From positions 1 through 33,771 of the forward strand of contig JAGWBO010000004.1 of the NCBI GenBank assembly GCA_021295855.1: a stretch of 33,771 nt of DNA, in the 5' to 3' direction. Made by a program: the position numbers and the translations under genes. The notes below the pieces were generated by a model that was not told the DNA's origin, ran no database searches, and saw only the letters and a program-made list of their open reading frames with translations. The stretch is from Pseudomonadales bacterium. GTDB taxonomy: Bacteria > Pseudomonadota > Gammaproteobacteria > Pseudomonadales > Azotimanducaceae. Shown here one piece after another: positions 28,396 to 33,771 of this stretch; the stretch's first letter is position 1; each line of letters starts with the position of its first letter.

Positions 28396-29838
28396 CTAGA
28401 AGGTGAGCTTCCGATACGCGAACTGGAGGGCGTTCGGCAGTTCTTCCGTGTCCTCGATTACCCAGTATTGATCATCGCGGCACATACGCCGCAAGTAGTC
28501 GTGACCTGATACATCCACGGTGATACAGAACAGCTGAACCCCCTTTTCGTGAGCTTCGTGGACTGCTTTCGCAGTGTCCTGAATCCCGTACTCGTGGTCA
28601 CTGCGATCTGGACCGTAGTCACTGTCCTGTGGGAATCCGTCGCTTATTACCAGTAACACCTTCAAAGAGCTACCTGTCGTAAGTAGCTTGTGCGTCGCAT
28701 GCCGAATCGCCGGTCCCATTCGCGTTGAGCGGAGGGGTTTCATCGCGGCGATGGCGTTCACCGCACGCCGATTAAGCGACTCATTGAATTCCTTGGCAAT
28801 GTGGATTTCTACGCGATCGTGACTGTAGCCGGAGAATCCGTATACGCTATACAAGTCACCAAGATTCTCAAGGGCGGTCGCTAACAACAGTACGGATTCT
28901 TTTTGTACATCGATGATCTTGCGGGGCGTGTCAGTCTCGGTTTGATCTGGATCGAAATCGATGGCGCCATGGAGATATGGGTCGTCGAAGGGATCCTCCT
29001 CATCTTCCGGCATGTGTGCGGGATCGTCTTGAGTGATCGGATCATCTGTCGATGCGGATAGATCGACAAGCAGGCAAGCGGCCACGTCCCGTTGCTTCTT
29101 CTCTGTGCGCACATATACGTGTTCGGTCGGAGACACGCCTGCATGCGTGTCCGCACGAGTCTCAACAATGGCATTGAGATCCAATTCATCTCCATCCAGA
29201 CTTCGCGGTACGCGACGCATCCCAATAGGTTTGACCTGCTCAAATCTCTTTCTAACGGCCGGAATTAGCGATTGAATGCGCTTCAGCAATTCGTTTGCTG
29301 ATTCCTGAGGCGCGTGGTCTTCGCGTATCTCGTAGACGGAACACCACGCTTTCAGCCATGTTTGGCTCAGGTAATCCCATTCATCGTATCGGAAGTGCGC
29401 ACGATCAATGATCTGATGGCGTTCATACGAGGAGAGCAGCGATTTCTCCATGTCAATTCGGCGCTGTAGTTGATCCCGCTCCTGCTTTAGTTCAACAGCT
29501 GCTTCCCGAACGCTGCCGTCAAGCGCTTCCTCGGTAGTGGACTGCGAAGCTTCGACGTTCTCACCGATCGTCATGGCTAGTAGCTCAGCGTCGAGGTCAT
29601 GCAATTCCGCTTGCCAATCCTCAAGGCGAGCAGCACGCTGCAGCATAGGGAGCTCGACCATTTCCTCGAATTCGGCTTGGGACGAGTTTGTGGTCGTTGA
29701 CTCAATACCAGTACAAAGCGCTTCAAAACAGTTCACGGTTGCAATTGCGCTCGAATAGACGGAAGAAGGCTCACTAAAGATTGGCGCAACGAGCACTTGA
29801 TGCGGGGAAATCAATGAATCAGGTTGGTTTAACGCCAT
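28396..29838 (-). CDS. NorD/CbbO-type VWA protein, C-terminal part (VWA with intact MIDAS)
   Basis: 480 aa; YDEWDYLSQTWLKAWCSVYEI motif, MIDAS DLSAST, RMGPAIRHA, ISDGFPQDSDYG. Acidic linker DEEDPFDDPY. Confidence 0.85.
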   Translation of the reverse strand: MALNQPDSLISPHQVLVAPIFSEPSSVYSSAIATVNCFEALCTGIESTTTNSSQAEFEEMVELPMLQRAARLEDWQAELHDLDAELLAMTIGENVEASQSTTEEALDGSVREAAVELKQERDQLQRRIDMEKSLLSSYERHQIIDRAHFRYDEWDYLSQTWLKAWCSVYEIREDHAPQESANELLKRIQSLIPAVRKRFEQVKPIGMRRVPRSLDGDELDLNAIVETRADTHAGVSPTEHVYVRTEKKQRDVAACLLVDLSASTDDPITQDDPAHMPEDEEDPFDDPYLHGAIDFDPDQTETDTPRKIIDVQKESVLLLATALENLGDLYSVYGFSGYSHDRVEIHIAKEFNESLNRRAVNAIAAMKPLRSTRMGPAIRHATHKLLTTGSSLKVLLVISDGFPQDSDYGPDRSDHEYGIQDTAKAVHEAHEKGVQLFCITVDVSGHDYLRRMCRDDQYWVIEDTEELPNALQFAYRKLTF

Positions 29839-30328
29839 CTCTAATTCGACGATTTGCGCGTACGGCGATTGGCTTGGTACAAACGTATTGCTGCCGTAAC
29901 CGTTGGGAGCCAGGAAACTCGGCGACCACTAAGTTGGCGACTCGGTATTCCTCTAGTATGTAGAAAAGGTAGCTCGCTAATTCCGGTTTCGGGAAGTGCT
30001 GATAGAAAAGGTCTAGGTCAGGTGAGCGATGTGTAGCGGGTAGCGGTTGCGCGGCGAGATATGGAATCAGTTGTCTCGCGCGCTCAATAGAGAACGACAA
30101 AGTGTCATAACGACGAAACGCGAGCTGCTGCATAACAAGCCAGCGATACGCATCCTGGTTAGCCTCTGGTTCGTCGAAATAGTCGAATTTTTGCGGCAGA
30201 AACAACTCGCAGAGATTTGAGCTATTGATCGCATGCCGTTGGTCTTCATGGTGAAAGATGGGAATGCGATTTGCCAGACCCTGCGTAAACAAGGCAAGTG
30301 GACGCTCGACCTCGCTGAGCCCAGTCAA
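29819..30328 (-). CDS. NorD/CbbO-like N-terminal part (separate ORF)
   Basis: 169 aa, TTG start overlapping the AAA+ stop (TTGA). [38 protein letters not shown] and [25 protein letters not shown] resemble NorD/CbbO N-terminal regions. Confidence 0.65.
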   Translation of the reverse strand: MTGLSEVERPLALFTQGLANRIPIFHHEDQRHAINSSNLCELFLPQKFDYFDEPEANQDAYRWLVMQQLAFRRYDTLSFSIERARQLIPYLAAQPLPATHRSPDLDLFYQHFPKPELASYLFYILEEYRVANLVVAEFPGSQRLRQQYVCTKPIAVRANRRIRDGVKPT

Positions 30329-31149
30329 GGCCAGACTACATCAACGATGTCGGCAATCGCTTGTTGGACTTCACCGTCATCTGACAAAGCATGAACCAAT
30401 GCAGCGTTTGCCGCCCGTCGAGGCGCGATACCTTGTCGCATCAGAGAGCCTGCGTAGACAAGCAGACGCGTACTTACGCCTTCCTCAAATCCATGCTCAC
30501 GGAGGTTGCGAATGTGGACACCGACCTTCGCAAGCGTCTTCGCGCTGTTCTCGTCTACGCCACTCTCAACTTGAATGATCTCCGCTTCGCGCTCCTCAGT
30601 CGGATAGTCGAATTCGAGACTCACAAACCGTTGCCGCGTGCTGGGTTTTAGATCCTTGAGAATGCTCTGATAACCAGGGTTGTAGGAAATTACCAACAGG
30701 AAGTCAGGATGCGCTTCTAGTAATTCGTTCGTCTTGTCGATCGGCAGAATCCGGCGATGATCGGTGAGCGAGTGGATGAGAACGGTTGTGTCCTTACGTG
30801 CTTCGACAATCTCGTCTAGATAGCAGATCCCGCCATGCCGAACTGCAGAGGTGAGCGGTCCGTCCTGCCATGCGGTTGAATCGTCGTGGAGGAGGTATCG
30901 CCCCATCAAGTCCGTTGCGGAAAGATCCTCATGGCACGAAACGGTTGTAAGTGGTTGCTTGACTGGACTACGAACCAGATTGTCATCACCATAGATCCGC
31001 CAAGCCATGTGTTCGACGAAACGCGTTTTACCGCAACCTGTTGGACCTTTTAGTAGTATCGGTAATCGTTGCGAATAGGCTGCGAGGAAGACATCGATCT
31101 CATCACTGAGTGGCAGGTAGTACGGGGCTTCGCCACCCGATGCAACCAC
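30325..31149 (-). CDS. NorQ/CbbQ/GvpN-type MoxR AAA+ ATPase
   Basis: 274 aa, GTG start. Walker [21 protein letters not shown], Walker [63 protein letters not shown]. Confidence 0.93.
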   Translation of the reverse strand: MVASGGEAPYYLPLSDEIDVFLAAYSQRLPILLKGPTGCGKTRFVEHMAWRIYGDDNLVRSPVKQPLTTVSCHEDLSATDLMGRYLLHDDSTAWQDGPLTSAVRHGGICYLDEIVEARKDTTVLIHSLTDHRRILPIDKTNELLEAHPDFLLVISYNPGYQSILKDLKPSTRQRFVSLEFDYPTEEREAEIIQVESGVDENSAKTLAKVGVHIRNLREHGFEEGVSTRLLVYAGSLMRQGIAPRRAANAALVHALSDDGEVQQAIADIVDVVWP

Positions 31150-31984
31150 TACGGTACGAAAACGTCGCGACCGTGGCGATAGTTGCCGAATGTCTGCGAC
31201 GCGTTGCGATTGACTAGATTGCGCCTACACATTGGGTGATGCAGACTGCGCACCTCGTGTTCAATCTCCGTGAGTTGTTCACCCGAGTCTGGATCGACGA
31301 TGGTCTGGAATCGGTATTGATGTTGATCGGACTCTTCGGTAATCAAGTCTCGTTCTGCGAGAGCGTGATGAGGTCGAGAGAAATTTGATACATAGATCGC
31401 GATATGGTGGCCGTCGTATTGGTCAATGTTCTCTTCGGTTTCACGAAAGCGAAAGATCTGGTTGTAACCCATCGACACTTGAGCGTATGTACCAGTGTTG
31501 TCTTCGATTTTTTCCGCTGGAGAGTCGAAGATCTGTTCATAAAACTTGACAATGCCGTCGCTTGAACCCGCTGGTACATGCATATCGGCGTAGGCGATTC
31601 CAAGCGTCATGCCAGTATCGTCTTCTGGCTGATGGACTCGTATTGCGTTTCCCCAAGGGCAAGTTACATCGATGCAATCGTCAACCGCTTGCCCTCGATA
31701 CCGTTCAATCTCCGTTTGAGATCGTCGTGGTTTGGAATCATGACCCCAATCGTGCCACGAAACTTTTGTGCGTCCTTTTTCGGTAAGTGGAACTGCTGTT
31801 CACCGACATTGATCCACATATTGAAGGTACCAAAGTCGATGTAAGGATCCCGGGTGAACCCCAATCCGGTGACGTAAAAGAGTGCCGCAAGTTGCTGATC
31901 GGGTACGGTGAGATTGAAGTGTTCCATATTGAGGATGTTGCCAACATCTTCAACCGTTCGATCGAATGTACGTTCAGATTTCAT
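31149..31984 (-). pseudogene. Two-domain VOC family protein disrupted by an apparent frameshift (ORFs 31664..31984 and 31149..31610)
   Basis: First ORF ends ...LKRRLNGIEGKRLTIASM*; the neighbouring frame reads GQAVDDCIDVTCPWGNAIRVHQPEDDTGMTLGIAYADMHVPAG... into the second ORF without a stop. Together about 278 aa with two VOC-like halves. Switch point near 31692-31694. Confidence 0.75.
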
Positions 31985-32078
31985 GCTTGCTCGTTACTCC
32001 TGGCGCTATCACGGTGTACAGTCAGAAAGTCTTGTGTAGCCTCGCTATACGCCCGTTGAGTTTATTTCGGGGAAGTGG

Positions 32079-32588
32079 TTACACGCGGCCGAATTCGACG
32101 TGTGTGCGCGGGTTCGGTTTGAGATCGCCACGCTCTTTGATGAGACTGGTCGTGTAACTCTCCAGCTCTTCTCGACTGAGGTTCGGGTCCCAGGATTCTG
32201 CGAACGGTTGAGTGGCATCCCAAGGCGTATCACAGAATACTTCGATGCCATTTCGCTCCGGGTCGTGGAAGTAGATCGACCACGTGTTTCCGTGCGTTAT
32301 AGGCACGACCTTACCAACATCGTTGCGCGCAGAGAGGGCGTTGTAAAGCTCCTTGACCTCTTCTAATGAATCGATCCGAAACGCGAAGTGTCCAACACGA
32401 CTCGTCTCCGCACCTTGGTTAGCATCCTCTTTGAGTGCGATCTGATGGTGTTCATCATCAAGCTGGGAAAGAAACGCAACGCCGTCTGCTCGGTCGTTGA
32501 CGTGAAAACCAAGGGCACTCGTGTAGAAATCCACCATCGCTTCGAGGTGCTTCACGTTGACGAATGCGTGTGACCAAGTCAGACTCAT
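32079..32588 (-). CDS. VOC family protein, extradiol-dioxygenase-like
   Basis: 169 aa; SHAFVNVKHLEAMVDFYTSALGFHV, VGHFAFRID, THGNTWSIYFHDPERNGIEVFCD: His/His/Glu metal-ligand pattern. Confidence 0.88.
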   Translation of the reverse strand: MSLTWSHAFVNVKHLEAMVDFYTSALGFHVNDRADGVAFLSQLDDEHHQIALKEDANQGAETSRVGHFAFRIDSLEEVKELYNALSARNDVGKVVPITHGNTWSIYFHDPERNGIEVFCDTPWDATQPFAESWDPNLSREELESYTTSLIKERGDLKPNPRTHVEFGRV

Positions 32589-32700
32589 GGATCTTGGATT
32601 AGATTACACAATATTCAGATTCTAATGCGTGAACGCTGACTGTTGCGGAGATATGGAGCGCTTGCATATCTTGAGTCCGCTCAATCCTTAATATGCAAAT

Positions 32701-33771
32701 ATGGCGGAAGAAAAACACTTTGAAGACGTTCTCCTAAGCGTGATCGAACCTTTGCTGGCCGGACTGCGAGTGTTCGAACGCAGTGCTCGATATCTTGCAC
32801 CGGGCACTATGGAGTCAATCTGTGGCGAGTTGTTCGCGACGCGTCATGACCTACGACAGGCGTCAGACGGCTTGCGTGAGACGGATTGGCTTCCGGAAGC
32901 GACACCGATCCGCAATCTAGTTTCAGAAGCATATCGACATGCGCTTCGAAGCTTAGAGTCGCTCGACGAAGTTGGAACTAGCACCAATGACATGATGCCG
33001 ATATATCGTGCGCTAGGTGCACGCGCGCGAGTGTATGAAGCGCTTTTTCCGCTCGCATCTCATTTCAGTTTGATTCATCGATTTTTCTTAGATTCCCGAA
33101 GACAAGATCGAGCGAGGTTTAGCATCGCTGACAAAGCGAGCGACTCCGATTTACGAGGAGTTCACCACGTTGAGAATGACAGAAAACAACGCGGTGGGTT
33201 TTCGTTTTACGTTCCAGAAACCTATGACGCTAATCGCTCGTATCCAGTAGTTTTTGCATTGCACGGTGGGAGCGGTCATGGTTCAACTTTTCTATGGTCC
33301 TGGTTACGGACCGCTCGTTCCGAAGAACTGATATTGGTGAGTCCAACTTCGGTGGGTGGCACCTGGGCGATCATGGGGCCAGACCAGGACTCACCGAATC
33401 TTCACGGGATATTGGAGTCGATTCGCAATATCGTGAATGTAGATGCGAGCCGACTGTTGCTGACCGGGATGAGCGATGGTGGAACCTTTACTTACGTATC
33501 CGGGTGCACGGACGAATCCCCGTTCACACACTTATCGCCGTGCTCGGCGAGTTTTCATCCGCTACTGATCGAAATGATGTCGAAGGAACGGCTGAATAAC
33601 TTGCCTATCTGTATTACGCACGGAGTCTTGGATTGGATGTTTACAGTAGACATCGCACAGACGGCGGAATACGCGTTCTCGGCAGCCGGCGCGAACGTGC
33701 TCTATCGTGAGATCGCGGATCTAGCACACACGTATCCAGAAGACTTAAATCCTGAATTAATCGATTGGTTT
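32701..33771 (+). CDS. Alpha/beta hydrolase (PHB depolymerase/esterase-like), partial, runs off right edge
   Basis: Continuous 357-codon frame from ATG 32701: MAEEKHFEDVLLSVIEPLLAGLRVFERSARYLAP...GGFSFYVPETYDANRSYPVVFALHGGSGHG...RLLLTGMSDGGTFTY...ICITHGVLDWMF...DLAHTYPEDL. Nucleophile GMSDGG, candidate Asp and His present. Missing from the ORF track. Confidence 0.82.
   Translation, partial: MAEEKHFEDVLLSVIEPLLAGLRVFERSARYLAPGTMESICGELFATRHDLRQASDGLRETDWLPEATPIRNLVSEAYRHALRSLESLDEVGTSTNDMMPIYRALGARARVYEALFPLASHFSLIHRFFLDSRRQDRARFSIADKASDSDLRGVHHVENDRKQRGGFSFYVPETYDANRSYPVVFALHGGSGHGSTFLWSWLRTARSEELILVSPTSVGGTWAIMGPDQDSPNLHGILESIRNIVNVDASRLLLTGMSDGGTFTYVSGCTDESPFTHLSPCSASFHPLLIEMMSKERLNNLPICITHGVLDWMFTVDIAQTAEYAFSAAGANVLYREIADLAHTYPEDLNPELIDWF

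Noticed and set aside
28396-31149. Calling the cluster a nitric oxide reductase or Rubisco activation operon
   Set aside because: AAA+ and VWA parts resemble NorQ/NorD and CbbQ/CbbO, but no norCB, cbbLS or related genes are in the window, so the substrate is unknown.
1-33771. CRISPR arrays, transposons, prophage, toxin-antitoxin or known defence systems
   Set aside because: No regularly spaced repeats, transposase/integrase motifs or recognisable defence proteins were seen by eye.

Overview
The window looks like a gammaproteobacterial chromosome segment. The left ~21 kb is mostly conserved housekeeping genes. Block 1, on +, is proA-nadD-rsfS-rlmH-mrdA(PBP2)-rodA-mltB-rlpA-dacA-lipB. It meets block 2 tail to tail: hemA-prfA-prmC-moeB on -, diverging from lolB-tRNA-Gln-prs-rplY-pth-ychF on +. 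The far left carries a partial VOC gene, uppP, a LON-domain protein and a fatty acid desaturase. From about 20.9 kb the content is accessory: an unassigned ORF, DUF1801, DoxX, tRNA-Met, a PhyH-type dioxygenase, an orphan acyl-CoA carboxyltransferase, two lipoproteins and a Bax inhibitor-1 family protein. The most interesting region is a compact minus-strand cluster at 28.4-32.6 kb. It has a NorQ/CbbQ-type AAA+ ATPase and a NorD/CbbO-type VWA protein split over two overlapping frames, coupled to VOC-fold genes, one of which is frameshifted. No nor or cbb genes are visible. An alpha/beta hydrolase runs off the right edge and is absent from the ORF track. No CRISPR array, rRNA, transposase, integrase or phage gene was seen. 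All product calls come from reading motifs and translations by eye; no database search was run.
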